Of a DNA stretch of 64,000 nucleotides, positions 53,862 through 63,300 are shown one piece after another. A program made the translations under genes and the position numbers. Source of the stretch: Muribaculaceae bacterium Isolate-037 (Harlan) (GTDB taxonomy: Bacteria > Bacteroidota > Bacteroidia > Bacteroidales > Muribaculaceae); NCBI GenBank assembly GCA_003762615.1, contig RIAZ01000008.1:1-64000 (forward strand). Reading direction: 5' to 3'. The stretch's first letter is position 1. Every line of letters begins with the position of its first letter. Under the pieces are notes generated by a model, which had not been told where the DNA came from, searched no databases, and was given only the letters and a program-made list of their open reading frames with translations.

Positions 53862-54371
53862 TCATTTTCCCGCTCCAAACAACGACATATATTCCTGTTC
53901 AAAATTTGGAGTGAACACCCCTTTCTCCATATTCTCCAGAATCTCCTCCCTGCTCCAGAACCGTCCTCCGTCAAGTTCATCCGACGGTATGGGAAGGTAG
54001 TCGATCTCCGTGCTGAATGAATTGACAAGCTCTCGTTCGCGAGAAGATTCAAACACGTATCTGCGCAACGCTGTCGGTTGGAAATCCATCAGACCAAGCT
54101 CCTCAGCCGCCTCTCGACGGAGGGCGGTCTCCACATCCTCACCATAATCCACGTGGCCGCCTACAGCAGTATCCCATTTACCTGGCTGGATATCCTTCCA
54201 ATCGGGACGACGCTGGAGATACAGTCTACCGTCCTTGTCAAAGACGTGGAGATGCACCACCGGATGCAATAGTTTCGAACCATCATGACATTCCTTTCTC
54301 GAAGCCTTACCGACCACGTTGCCCTCTTCATCAACTATCGGAAAAACCTCTTCCAAATTATCTTTCTTCAT
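53862..54371 (-). CDS. Nudix hydrolase (isopentenyl-diphosphate isomerase-like)
   Basis: A 169-residue Nudix protein. The Nudix box runs from Gly72 to Leu94 (GHVDYGEDVETALRREAAEE core) with Glu78, Arg86, Glu87, Glu90 and Glu91 in place. The N-terminal EVFPIVDEEGNVVGKASRKECH and HPVVHLHVFDKDGRLYLQRR place it in the YfcD/IDI-like branch, which cleaves nucleoside diphosphate-linked substrates of uncertain identity rather than acting as true isomerases. First gene of a likely two-gene unit with the MFS exporter. The physiological substrate is not predictable. Confidence 0.9.
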   Translation of the reverse strand: MKKDNLEEVFPIVDEEGNVVGKASRKECHDGSKLLHPVVHLHVFDKDGRLYLQRRPDWKDIQPGKWDTAVGGHVDYGEDVETALRREAAEELGLMDFQPTALRRYVFESSRERELVNSFSTEIDYLPIPSDELDGGRFWSREEILENMEKGVFTPNFEQEYMSLFGAGK

Positions 54372-54699
54372 AATTCAGAATCCTATATATTTTTTTATTA
54401 GTCTATATTTTTTATAAGATTGAGTATAAAACTCCAATCTGTGGAAATCGTGCAATGGAGTCTCAACAAATTAAAAATGTTGAATAATTTTTTGATACTT
54501 AAGAAACGTAACATATTAAGACAAATTTCATCCAAATACGTATTATTTTCTTTCATATTTGTAAAATTGACTTTTTAGCATTCCTTTATTTGCTTTTTTA
54601 TATATAAATTTGCATTGTGGAAAGAGTATTATTCCGTAACCTAAACAACCTAAACCAACCTTGGGATAATACAGTTTCCTATCTAAATGAACTGACATT
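54372..54699. other. A/T-rich region with promoter of the glucuronate operon
   Basis: No gene or RNA found. TAAATTTG at 54605-54612 fits the -7 box about 90 bp before the kinase gene; TTTG at 54589-54592 is too close to be the partner. Divergent Nudix transcription also starts here. Confidence 0.5.
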
Positions 54700-55722
54700 A
54701 TGAGCAAAATTATTACCTTAGGGGAGATCATGCTGCGCCTGTCTCCTTCCGCCAACGACAGATTCATTCAGTCTGACTCGTTCCGCGTAATCTGGGGAGG
54801 TGGCGAAGCCAACGTGGCTGTCAGCTGTGCCAACTATGGACACGAGGCTTTCTTCGTGTCAAAATTGCCTACACACGAAATCGGACAAGCCGCCGTCAAC
54901 GCCCTACGCCGATATGGTGTGAACACCGATTTCATCGCACGTGGCGGAAACCGCGTCGGAATCTACTACTGCGAGACCGGAGCGTCAATGCGTCCGTCAA
55001 AAGTGATATACGACAGAGCCGGATCTGCTATCGCTGAAGCCGACCCCGAAGATTTCGATTTCGATAAGATTATGGAGGGTGCCGACTGGTTCCATTGGAG
55101 CGGAATAACCCCCGCTATCAGCGACAAGGCGGCTGAATTGACACGTCTGGCGTGTGAGGCGGCAAAACGGCACGGAGTCACGGTCAGCGTCGACCTCAAT
55201 TTCCGCAAGAAATTATGGACAAAGGAGAAGGCTCAGTCTGTAATGCGTCCGCTGATGCAGTACGTGGATGTGTGCATCGGTAATGAGGAGGATGCGGAGC
55301 TTTGCCTTGGATTCAAACCGGATGCCGACGTAGAGGGTGGCGACACCAATGCCGAGGGCTATAAGAATATATTCCGTGAGATGGCAAAACAATTCGGGTT
55401 CAAGTATGTGGTATCCACTTTGCGCGAAAGTTTCTCCGCCACCCACAACGGTTGGAAAGGCATGATCTTCAATGGCGAGGAATTTTATGAATCAAAACGC
55501 TACGACATAAATCCCATCGTTGACCGCGTAGGCGGAGGCGACTCCTTCTCCGGAGGTCTTATCCACGGATTGCTCACAATGCCTACGCAGGGTGAGGCTC
55601 TTGAATTTGCCGTAGCCGCCTCTGCCCTAAAGCAGACAATTCCGGGCGACTTCAATCTCGTGACGGAAGATGAAGTGAAGGCTCTCGCCGGAGGTAGTGC
55701 CAACGGAAGAGTGCAACGCTGA
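54700..55722 (+). CDS. kdgK: 2-keto-3-deoxygluconate kinase (PfkB family)
   Basis: A 340-residue PfkB-type sugar kinase. The N-terminal GEIMLRLSP and WGGGEANVAVSCANYGH are typical of KDG kinases. The C-terminal signature VGGGDSFSGGLIHG holds the catalytic Asp and anion hole. It phosphorylates 2-keto-3-deoxygluconate to KDPG. First gene of a six-gene operon for glucuronate breakdown; the aldolase that uses its product follows 100 bp later. Specificity for KDG over other sugars is inferred mainly from the operon. Confidence 0.9.
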   Translation: MSKIITLGEIMLRLSPSANDRFIQSDSFRVIWGGGEANVAVSCANYGHEAFFVSKLPTHEIGQAAVNALRRYGVNTDFIARGGNRVGIYYCETGASMRPSKVIYDRAGSAIAEADPEDFDFDKIMEGADWFHWSGITPAISDKAAELTRLACEAAKRHGVTVSVDLNFRKKLWTKEKAQSVMRPLMQYVDVCIGNEEDAELCLGFKPDADVEGGDTNAEGYKNIFREMAKQFGFKYVVSTLRESFSATHNGWKGMIFNGEEFYESKRYDINPIVDRVGGGDSFSGGLIHGLLTMPTQGEALEFAVAASALKQTIPGDFNLVTEDEVKALAGGSANGRVQR

Positions 55723-55822
55723 TTATTCGGATTTCCCATCATTTGATTCCACTCATATTGATTCAACTATTGATTAAACGAATCACAAATCTTACTAAAC
55801 AAAGAATCAAAATTACCTGACA

Positions 55823-56482
55823 ATGGCAAGAAACAATAAACTCAGTGTACTCAATAAAATGGCAGCCGCACCGATGGTGCCTGTCTTCTATCATAAAGAT
55901 GCCGAAGTGGCAAAGGCTGTGGTGAAGGCATGCTACGACGGTGGTGTGCGCCTGTTTGAATTTACCAACCGTGGCGACTTCGCACATGAGGTATTTGCGG
56001 AAGTTTCCAAATTTGTAGCGGAGGAATGTCCGGAAATGGCTCTCGGCGTAGGCTCGATTGTTGAACCTGCCACCGCAGCTCTCTACATGCAGCTTGGTGC
56101 CGATTTCGTGGTGGGACCGCTTTTCAACCCCGAAGTGGCAAAGATATGCAACCGTCGCGGTGTGCCTTACGTGCCTGGATGCGGAAGCATCAGCGAGATC
56201 GGATTCGCGCAGGAGGCTGGGTGCGACGTGTGCAAGCTCTTCCCCGGCGATGTGCTCGGTCCGAAGATGGTGAAAGGTTTACTCGCCCCGATGCCTTGGT
56301 CAAAGATCATGGTGACAGGCGGTGTGGAACCTACCGAGGAGAATCTTTCATCCTGGTTTAAAGCCGGAGTTTTCGCCGTCGGAATGGGATCGAAGCTATT
56401 CCCGAAAGAGACTATAGCTGCCGCCAACTGGAATGTAATCACAGACAAATGCAAGGAAGCACTCTCCTTCTGCAAGAAATAA
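55823..56482 (+). CDS. eda: KDPG aldolase
   Basis: A 219-residue class I aldolase of the KDPG/KHG family. The Schiff-base Lys138 is in CKLFPGD and the conserved Glu46 in [33 protein letters not shown] is the usual central motif. It cleaves KDPG to pyruvate and glyceraldehyde 3-phosphate, the last step from glucuronate. It follows the KDG kinase and precedes the hexuronate transporter. Members may also cleave 4-hydroxy-2-oxoglutarate. Confidence 0.95.
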   Translation: MARNNKLSVLNKMAAAPMVPVFYHKDAEVAKAVVKACYDGGVRLFEFTNRGDFAHEVFAEVSKFVAEECPEMALGVGSIVEPATAALYMQLGADFVVGPLFNPEVAKICNRRGVPYVPGCGSISEIGFAQEAGCDVCKLFPGDVLGPKMVKGLLAPMPWSKIMVTGGVEPTEENLSSWFKAGVFAVGMGSKLFPKETIAAANWNVITDKCKEALSFCKK

Positions 56483-56545
56483 CCATTCATCCTCTTCCTC
56501 TCTCCGCTCCCCCTCTTCTCCCATACGCCCTCTCCGCTCCCTAAC

Positions 56546-58060
56546 ATGAAACAAAACTCTTTAAACATGGAAAACCCTTCATATCCCGGAAATGAAAAAA
56601 TGACCAACTATCGTTGGGTAATATGTGCCATGCTCTTTGTGGCTCTCGTGGTCAACTATCTCGACCGTCAGGTGCTGTCGCTGACATGGAAAAACTTTAT
56701 AGCTCCGGAATTTAATTGGACGGATGCCGACTACGGCAGGATTACCGGCATATTCTCAATTGTATATGCCGTGTCAATGCTCTTTGCCGGAAAATTCATC
56801 GACTATGTTGGCACAAAAAGAGGCTATCTATGGGCTATCGGGATATGGTCGGCAGGCGCATGTATGCACGCTTTCTGCGGAGTGCTGACCGACGGCATAG
56901 TCACCGGCGACTGGAATCCCTCCTTCCTCGCAGCTCGTGAGAATCTTCTTGCCGCACAGAAAGCTGCCGATGTGGGCGTGATGGTCACTACGGTCAGCGT
57001 ATGGCTTTTCATAGCCGCACGTGTGGTGCTATCAGTCGGTGAAGCGGGCAACTTCCCCTCCTCGATAAAGGCGGTGGCGGAATATTTCCCTAAGAAAGAC
57101 CGCGGTTTCGCCACAGGCATCTTCAATTCCGGAGCTCAGATCGGTGCCCTAATGGCTCCCTTCACCATCCCTCTCATTGCAAAATATTATGGTTGGGAAA
57201 TGGCATTCCTCGCAATCGGCATACTCGGATTCATCTGGATGGGATTCTGGGTGTTCATCTACAAAGAGCCTCGCAAGAATCCTCATGTAAATCAGGCAGA
57301 GCTTGCATATATCGAACAGGATCTTCATTCCGAAGCATCAATGGAGAGGGTGTCGGAGAAGAAAGAGGTGAAGATTCAGGAGGATTCCAAGGTGGGTCTG
57401 CTTCAGGCATTCACGTTCCGTCAGACATGGGCTGTGATCTTCGGACGTTTCCTCCCCGATTCCGTATGGTGGTTCCTGCTTTTCTGGGCACCGGCATTTA
57501 TCAGCGAAGTCTACGGCTACTCCACAGCCTCCACTGAGGGGATGTTTGCCATATTCACCATCTATCTGATCTCAATGCTCTCGCTTGCCGGAAGCTACCT
57601 CCCGACATTCTTCATCAACCGCAACCGACTCAATCCCTATTCCGGAAGAATGAAAGCAATGCTCATCTTTGCCATCTTCCCCCTGCTCGGCTGGGCGGTG
57701 ATGCCACTCGGCGGAATCTCGATGTGGTTTCCGGTTGCTATAATCGGCATAATGTGTGCCGCACATCAGAGCTGGAGTGCCAACGTCTACAACGTGGTTA
57801 GCGACATGTTCCCGAAATCAGTCGTCGCCACCGTGACTGGTGCCGCCGGACTCGCAAGCGGACTCGGCAGCTTCTGCTCCAACTATGGAGCAGGTCTCCT
57901 CTTCACCTACGCCGAAAACTCCGGTCTATCCTTCATGGGCTACGAAGGGAAACATGCCGGCTACATGATCGTATTCCTCATAGCCGGATCAGCCTATCTC
58001 TTCAGCTGGATCATGATGAAGCTCCTCGTCCCCAGATACAAGCTCGTAGTCCTCAAATAA
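56546..58060 (+). CDS. Hexuronate transporter (MFS, ExuT-like)
   Basis: A 504-residue major facilitator with twelve helices, of the anion:cation symporter group. RWVICAMLFVALVVNYLDRQ leads into the first helix; GKFIDYVGTKRGY and VLSVGEAGNFPSSIKAVAEYFPKKDRG are family signatures. An extra loop of about 45 residues between helices two and four (GVLTDGIVTGDWNPSFLAARENLLAAQK) is a Bacteroidales feature. The internal ATG at 56567 is an equally good start. In this operon it would carry glucuronate or related hexuronates through the inner membrane. Confidence 0.9.
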   Translation: MKQNSLNMENPSYPGNEKMTNYRWVICAMLFVALVVNYLDRQVLSLTWKNFIAPEFNWTDADYGRITGIFSIVYAVSMLFAGKFIDYVGTKRGYLWAIGIWSAGACMHAFCGVLTDGIVTGDWNPSFLAARENLLAAQKAADVGVMVTTVSVWLFIAARVVLSVGEAGNFPSSIKAVAEYFPKKDRGFATGIFNSGAQIGALMAPFTIPLIAKYYGWEMAFLAIGILGFIWMGFWVFIYKEPRKNPHVNQAELAYIEQDLHSEASMERVSEKKEVKIQEDSKVGLLQAFTFRQTWAVIFGRFLPDSVWWFLLFWAPAFISEVYGYSTASTEGMFAIFTIYLISMLSLAGSYLPTFFINRNRLNPYSGRMKAMLIFAIFPLLGWAVMPLGGISMWFPVAIIGIMCAAHQSWSANVYNVVSDMFPKSVVATVTGAAGLASGLGSFCSNYGAGLLFTYAENSGLSFMGYEGKHAGYMIVFLIAGSAYLFSWIMMKLLVPRYKLVVLK

Positions 58061-58204
58061 AAGAGCAGAGAGAAAAGAGCTTCAAATGTGATCATAAAAT
58101 ACATAGCAGTTTTGATCCAGGTGTGAGCGCGAAGCGCGAAAGCCAAGTCAAGCCCCAAAGCGAAAGCCCAGCCAAAAGCCCCAAAAATCATAAATAATAT
58201 CACA

Positions 58205-59605
58205 ATGCCTTTCATCAACGAAAACTTCCTCTTGGAGACAGAATCTGCCCGCCGACTATACCGCGAGCATGCCTCCAGCCTCCCTATAATCGACTATCAC
58301 TGCCACCTCTCCCCAAAGGAGATCGCAGATGATAAGCAATTCTCCTCCATCACCGAGCTATGGCTCGGCGGCGACCACTACAAATGGCGTGCCATGCGAG
58401 CAAACGGCACTGATGAGCGATACATCACCGGTGATGCCGATCCATGGGAGAAATTCCAGAAATGGGCGGAGACTCTTCCATATACCCTCCGCAATCCACT
58501 CTATCATTGGACCCACCTCGAACTGAAGACCGCCTTCGGTATCGACAAGGTGCTGAATCCATCCACTGCCCGCGAAATCTACGATGCCTGCAACGAACTG
58601 CTGAAGCAACCCGGTTTCTCCGCAAGAGGACTGATGGAGAGATATAACGTGGAGGCGGTATGCACCACTGACGACCCCGCCGACTCCCTCGAATATCACC
58701 GCCGGATACGCGAAAGCGGTTTCAAGGTGAAAGTGCTGCCAGCCTGGCGTCCAGACAAGGCTATGGCAGTGGATAACCCGATCGCCTACAATGAATATGT
58801 AGACCGTCTCGCGGAAGCCGCCGGAATGACAATAGCCTCCTATCCCGATCTGTTGGCAGCTCTCCGCAACCGTCATGACTTCTTCGCATCGCAAGGCTGT
58901 AACGTCGCTGACCATGGCGTCAGCTCATTCCCATGGGCGGAATGCACGGAGGAGGAAGCGACTACCCTCTTTGCCAAGGTAAGGGGCGGGATGGCTCTCT
59001 CGCAGGAAGAGATCACAAAGCTACAGACTGCAATTCTACTTGAAATCTGCCGAATGAATCATGAGAAGGGATGGGTGCAACAGTTCCATTTCGGACCATT
59101 GCGCAACGTCAACTCGCGCATGTTCCGCCGTCTCGGTCCCGACACCGGTTTCGACACTATCGGCGACTACAGCTGTGCCATACCGATTGCCCGGTTCCTT
59201 GATGCCCTTGACTCCGACAACCGCCTTGCAAAGACTATCCTCTACAATCTCAATCCCGCCGACAATACATGGGTAGCGGCTATGATTGCCAATTTCCAGG
59301 ATGGGTCTGTACCGGGAAAGATACAGATGGGCTCAGGTTGGTGGTTCAACGACCAGCTTTACGGAATGGAGGCTCAGATGAACGCCCTCTCTATGCAGGG
59401 ACTGCTGAGCCGTTTCGTAGGTATGTTGACAGATTCTCGCTCATTCCTATCCTATCCTCGCCATGAGTATTTCCGTCGCGTTCTGTGCAACCTGCTCGGC
59501 AACGACCTGGAGAAAGGTCTGATTCCGGAGGAGGAATACGAAAGAGTCGGGAAGATGGTGGAGGATATCTGCTACTACAACACTAAAAACTATTTCAAAT
59601 TCTAA
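58205..59605 (+). CDS. uxaC: Uronate isomerase
   Basis: A 466-residue uronate isomerase of the amidohydrolase superfamily. The metal ligands are in IIDYHCHLSPKEI (His32, His34), and VEAVCTTDDPADSLEYH and FGPLRNVNSRMFRRLGPDTGFD are typical UxaC segments. It converts D-glucuronate to D-fructuronate, and D-galacturonate to D-tagaturonate. No altronate enzymes are present here, so the glucuronate branch is served. It is separated by 144 bp from the transporter gene and only 4 bp from uxuA. Confidence 0.96.
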   Translation: MPFINENFLLETESARRLYREHASSLPIIDYHCHLSPKEIADDKQFSSITELWLGGDHYKWRAMRANGTDERYITGDADPWEKFQKWAETLPYTLRNPLYHWTHLELKTAFGIDKVLNPSTAREIYDACNELLKQPGFSARGLMERYNVEAVCTTDDPADSLEYHRRIRESGFKVKVLPAWRPDKAMAVDNPIAYNEYVDRLAEAAGMTIASYPDLLAALRNRHDFFASQGCNVADHGVSSFPWAECTEEEATTLFAKVRGGMALSQEEITKLQTAILLEICRMNHEKGWVQQFHFGPLRNVNSRMFRRLGPDTGFDTIGDYSCAIPIARFLDALDSDNRLAKTILYNLNPADNTWVAAMIANFQDGSVPGKIQMGSGWWFNDQLYGMEAQMNALSMQGLLSRFVGMLTDSRSFLSYPRHEYFRRVLCNLLGNDLEKGLIPEEEYERVGKMVEDICYYNTKNYFKF

Positions 59606-59609
59606 GATA

Positions 59610-60770
59610 ATGGAAAAGACCTGGAGATGGTTCGGTCCCAACGACCCGATCACGCTCGACATGCTCCGCCAGATTGGTGTGGAGGGTATCGTCACCGCGC
59701 TTCATCATATCCCCAACGGTGAGGTTTGGAGCATGGAAGAGGTGATGAAGATGAAGGATTATATCGAAGAGCACGGTCTGCGTTGGTCTGTCGTGGAGAG
59801 TCTTCCCGTAAGCGAGGAGATAAAATATGCCGGACCGAACCGTGACGCGCTTATCGAGAACTACAAGGTGAGCCTTGCCAATCTCGGTAAAGCGGGAGTG
59901 AAGACTATATGTTACAATTTCATGCCCGTGCTCGACTGGGCACGTACCGAGCTGGAGTACCCGAATTCCGACGGCACCTCCAATCTCTACTTCAACCGTG
60001 CGGAATTTGCATATTTCGACATCCACATCCTCAAGCGTGAGGGGGCGGAGAAGGACTATGACGAAGAGACTATCCGCAGAATGAATGAGGAGGTGAAGCC
60101 GCGCATGGATAAGGATGGAGAGAAACGCCTTGTCGATAATATCATAGTGAAGACCCAGGGATTTGTCAATGGCAACATCTCGGAGGGCGACCTTGATCCC
60201 GTCGGCAAATTCCGCGAACTCCTCGCTCTCTACAAAGGGATTGATGCCAATACACTTCGTGCCAACATGGCTTATTTCCTCAATGCCATAATGCCCGTAT
60301 GCGATGAGTATGGCATAGACATGTGCGTGCATCCGGACGACCCTCCATTGCAGATACTCGGTCTCCCGCGTATCGTCACCTGCGACGACGACATCCGCAA
60401 GTTTCTGGATGCCGTGCCGAATCCACACAACGGCTTGACATTCTGTGCCGGGTCGCTGAGTGCCGGAGCACATAACGATGTGGTGGCTCTCGCAAAGAAG
60501 TATGCCGACCGCACCCATTTCGTCCACGCCCGCATCTGTCGCGTGCTCCCCAACGGCGACTTCAAGGAATCGTCGCATCTTGATCCGCGCCTTATCGAGA
60601 TTGTGCGCACGTTTGAGAAAGCACGTCCCGGAGTCCCGATGCGCGTTGACCACGCCCCCCTAATGCTCGGCGACGAGAAGATGGGCTACAATGCCGGCTA
60701 CTCCTTCCACGGACGCATGCTCGCCCTCGGCGAGATCGCCGGAGTAATGGCAACAGTCGCAACAGAGTAA
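59610..60770 (+). CDS. uxuA: Mannonate dehydratase
   Basis: A 386-residue UxuA. The start MEKTWRWFGPNDPITLDMLRQ, the central ICYNFMPVLDWARTEL and the metal-binding MCVHPDDPP and FCAGSLSAGAHND match the family closely. It dehydrates D-mannonate to 2-keto-3-deoxygluconate, the substrate of the kinase at the head of the operon. It starts 4 bp after uxaC and is followed by a 9-bp-period repeat before the last gene. Length is normal. Confidence 0.96.
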   Translation: MEKTWRWFGPNDPITLDMLRQIGVEGIVTALHHIPNGEVWSMEEVMKMKDYIEEHGLRWSVVESLPVSEEIKYAGPNRDALIENYKVSLANLGKAGVKTICYNFMPVLDWARTELEYPNSDGTSNLYFNRAEFAYFDIHILKREGAEKDYDEETIRRMNEEVKPRMDKDGEKRLVDNIIVKTQGFVNGNISEGDLDPVGKFRELLALYKGIDANTLRANMAYFLNAIMPVCDEYGIDMCVHPDDPPLQILGLPRIVTCDDDIRKFLDAVPNPHNGLTFCAGSLSAGAHNDVVALAKKYADRTHFVHARICRVLPNGDFKESSHLDPRLIEIVRTFEKARPGVPMRVDHAPLMLGDEKMGYNAGYSFHGRMLALGEIAGVMATVATE

Positions 60771-60780
60771 AAATCATTAC

Positions 60781-60871
60781 TGTCAATTCTGACCTTAATG
60801 TCCTTAATGACCTTAATGTCAATATTGACAATATTGACATTATTGACCCAAAATGACCAAAATGACATCAA
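60781..60871. repeat. Ten-unit tandem repeat of 9-bp period between uxuA and the SDR gene
   Basis: Ten consecutive units each begin TGAC or TGTC and are 9 bp long (one is 10 bp): units start at 60781, 60790, 60799, 60808, 60817, 60826, 60835, 60844, 60854 and 60863. The five bases after each TGWC vary but are A/T-rich. The array fills nearly the whole gap between the two genes, ending 15 bp before the SDR start. Confidence 0.8.
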
Positions 60872-60886
60872 AACCCCAACCCCAAA

Positions 60887-61699
60887 ATGAACGAATTATT
60901 TTCAGTCAAAGATAAAGTGGTGGTAATCACCGGCGGCACCGGAGTGCTCGGAGCCTGCATAAGCGCATATCTCGCAAAAGAGGGTGCAAAAGTAGTAATA
61001 TTAGGACGCCGAAAGGATGAGGGCGAGAAGATTGTGAATGAGATCATCGAAGCCGGTGGTGAAGCGATGTTCCTCTCCACTGACGTGCTTAACGCGGAGA
61101 TGCTTCAGCAGAATTGCGATGAGATTATGGCTAAGTACGGTCGTATCGACGCGCTCCTCAACGCTGCCGGAGGGAATATGCCGGGTGCTACAATACCCCC
61201 CGGCAACACATTCTTTGACCTCGACATTGAGGCTTTCCAGAAAGTACTCAACGTCAACCTCACCGGAACAGTGCTACCCACGCAGATTTTCCTGCGCCCG
61301 ATGGTAGAGGTAGGAAAAGGGGCGATCGTCAATTTCTCATCTATGGCAGCTTTCCGCCCTATGACAAGAGTGATGGGATATTCAGCTGCAAAAGCCGGCA
61401 TAAGCAACTTCACAGAGTTCATGGCTAATGAGGTGGCTAAGAAATTCACTCCTGAGATTCGCGTCAATGCCATTGCCCCCGGGTTCTTCATCACCAATCA
61501 GAACCGTGCGCTCCTCACCAACGAAGACGGCTCTCTCACTGAGCGTGGTGCCGACGTGATACGTCAGACCCCGTTCAAGCGTTTCGGCAAACCGGAAGAG
61601 CTGTGCGGCACAATCCAATATCTCATCAGCGATGCCTCCTCATTCGTGACCGGCACCGTTGCCGTGGTTGACGGCGGTTTCAACGCCTTCGTGCTGTAA
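60887..61699 (+). CDS. SDR oxidoreductase, likely D-fructuronate reductase
   Basis: A 270-residue short-chain dehydrogenase. The cofactor motif is TGGTGVLG (15-22), NAAG is at 92-95, and the catalytic Ser151/152, Tyr165 and Lys169 (YSAAK) are intact. The only step missing from the operon is the reduction of D-fructuronate to D-mannonate. In enterobacteria UxuB, a long-chain polyol dehydrogenase, does this. Here an SDR in the same operon probably takes its place, as in other Bacteroidetes. Assignment rests on operon logic. Followed by a strong terminator. Confidence 0.85.
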   Translation: MNELFSVKDKVVVITGGTGVLGACISAYLAKEGAKVVILGRRKDEGEKIVNEIIEAGGEAMFLSTDVLNAEMLQQNCDEIMAKYGRIDALLNAAGGNMPGATIPPGNTFFDLDIEAFQKVLNVNLTGTVLPTQIFLRPMVEVGKGAIVNFSSMAAFRPMTRVMGYSAAKAGISNFTEFMANEVAKKFTPEIRVNAIAPGFFITNQNRALLTNEDGSLTERGADVIRQTPFKRFGKPEELCGTIQYLISDASSFVTGTVAVVDGGFNAFVL

Positions 61700-61716
61700 T
61701 ATACGCTGTAACATAT

Positions 61717-61761
61717 AATGACCGCGACCGAAATGATTAAATCATCTCGGTCGCGGTCATT
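61717..61761 (+). terminator. Terminator of the glucuronate operon
   Basis: A 15-bp perfect stem (61717-61731 with 61747-61761) around an A/T-rich loop, 18 bp after the SDR stop. It is also downstream of the convergent NlpE-like gene and can serve both. Confidence 0.85.
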
Positions 61762-61808
61762 CTTGGTTATTATCCCAACTATTATTTACGTAATTTTCTG
61801 ATTGTCTG

Positions 61809-62318
61809 TCACTTCACCAAAGTCAGTGTGTAGTTAAGACCAGGAGTCTCCGACGGCTGAAGCTGATCGTTGACCATAACCAGTGTAGAATCGGAATCCA
61901 CAAGGAAATAGAGCGGACCATCAACCGAACCTGCGGATGAATCTCGATTATCCTTCACTAATTTCAGATACTTCTTATTGCTGTCGGCACCCTGACCGGA
62001 GATAACCGTAAAATCACCCTCCGACTTGAAACTTGCTGCGTCACGGAAACCGGAAGCTTTCGTCGAATCATTCTGCACATACACTTCCACAAGATCATAA
62101 TCACCAGATGTATATCCGTGATCATCATCATAATCAAGGCGGAGTACATATCTCACCCCTGCTGCATCTGCTGCCGGAAGCAAACCGGTATACACTTTAT
62201 CGTTGTCATTTCCGCAAGCGGCACCGGTTGCACAATTCTTTCCATTCTGCGAACATGCGCCCATCAACAACGCCGAAAACATCGCTACATATAAGAATCC
62301 TTTTTTCATATCCATCAA
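61809..62318 (-). CDS. NlpE-like lipoprotein lacking the CxxC motif
   Basis: A 169-residue lipoprotein. Starts at 62318, 62315 and 62309 are in frame; that at 62309 gives the neatest signal (MKKGFLYVAMFSALLMGACS). The lipobox Cys is in LLMGAC and a CATGAAC stretch follows. The domain KVYTGLLPAADAAGVRYVLRLDYDDDHGY corresponds to the N-terminal NlpE domain, in which the usual CADCxG redox/metal motif has become AADAAG. NlpE proteins sense lipoprotein traffic and surface or copper stress; without the cysteines this one may be purely structural. Single gene, convergent with the glucuronate operon. Confidence 0.8.
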   Translation of the reverse strand: MMDMKKGFLYVAMFSALLMGACSQNGKNCATGAACGNDNDKVYTGLLPAADAAGVRYVLRLDYDDDHGYTSGDYDLVEVYVQNDSTKASGFRDAASFKSEGDFTVISGQGADSNKKYLKLVKDNRDSSAGSVDGPLYFLVDSDSTLVMVNDQLQPSETPGLNYTLTLVK

Positions 62319-62484
62319 TTTTAATTAAATACACAAGACGTTATCCGAAGTAATCCGAACTTGAATGAAATTGCTTAAATCTCAGCATATTCTATCCTAC
62401 CTCTTAATGACAAACATCAAAACGACTGTATTTGTTCGTAATGAATCTAACCTTTCGGAATAAGTTCAGACAACTTCAATACCC

Positions 62485-63162
62485 TCATTTACGGAATAAG
62501 TAGGTCACTTTAACGCTATACTGGCGTTCGATCCTACGCATATTCTCCATACCGGACCCACCGCTATAAGCGATATTGCTGAATGCCTGAGGCACGGCAT
62601 ATCCCGGAGAGGTCTCCTCCACTTTCAATACCGACAATCCTGACAACCCTTCATTCTCCGCGATAAATTCCGCCTTACTTCTTGCGGCATCAAGAGCTGC
62701 TTTCAGACCCTCCCTGTTGTATCTTGCCATGTCGCTGTTGTCAAGTTTCGTGATGCTGAAACTTGTCACACCATTCTCCGGCAGATTCTCCGCAATCTTA
62801 TCAAGCTGGGAAAAATCGGTCAGCACCGCCGACAATCGTTTCGCCATACGGAACTTATCTGAAAACCTCCTGTCGAAATAATTACCCACATCCGCCACCG
62901 TCACCTGCGAATCCATCACACCGGCATCCGTCAGCGTCCTCCTCACCATATCCTCAATCATGCGGAGACTCACCTTCACGCTATCCGCACCCTCCTGTCG
63001 GAAATACTCCTCGATTCCGATCTCCAGCGTAATCCGGTCAGGCACCACATTGATCGACGCAGTGCCACTCACCTCCACCTGTGGCGCCGTCTGCTGCGCA
63101 AATCCCGGCAGCACCCCCGCCGCCACCATCACCAAAACAACAAAATATCTGCTAATTACCAT
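62485..63162 (-). CDS. SIMPL-domain periplasmic protein
   Basis: A 225-residue exported protein with signal peptide to about residue 22 (GVLPGFAQ). The rest is one SIMPL (DUF541) domain: VEVSGTASINVVPDRITLEIGI at the start, then the mid region SVKVSLRMIEDMVRRTL and the C-terminal NREGLKAALDAARSKAEFIAENEG. SIMPL proteins form ring-like periplasmic oligomers; their role is poorly known, with links to oxidative stress and membrane integrity. Single gene. Confidence 0.88.
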   Translation of the reverse strand: MVISRYFVVLVMVAAGVLPGFAQQTAPQVEVSGTASINVVPDRITLEIGIEEYFRQEGADSVKVSLRMIEDMVRRTLTDAGVMDSQVTVADVGNYFDRRFSDKFRMAKRLSAVLTDFSQLDKIAENLPENGVTSFSITKLDNSDMARYNREGLKAALDAARSKAEFIAENEGLSGLSVLKVEETSPGYAVPQAFSNIAYSGGSGMENMRRIERQYSVKVTYLFRK

Positions 63163-63300
63163 AATAAATTTATATAAAGTGACATTTAAATCAATTAATT
63201 TGGGAGAAGGTAATAACTTTCGATTGAAATTATTGAAGTTGTCTAAACTTCATCTACTTAAATCTGTAAAATTAATTCTTTGCGGTGAAAAAAACAAAAT

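Noticed and set aside
58061-58204. Possible RNA or regulatory element between transporter and uxaC genes
   Set aside because: Only short G/C-A-rich repetitions (gcgaagcgcgaaagcc type) with no stable fold or known motif visible.
59595-60653. 352-residue minus-strand frame over uxuA
   Set aside because: Antisense shadow caused by codon use; UxuA is clear on the plus strand.
54700-61699. Glucuronate operon as part of the xyloglucan locus
   Set aside because: Xyloglucan side chains generally lack uronic acids apart from special cases, unrelated housekeeping genes separate the two, and promoters differ.
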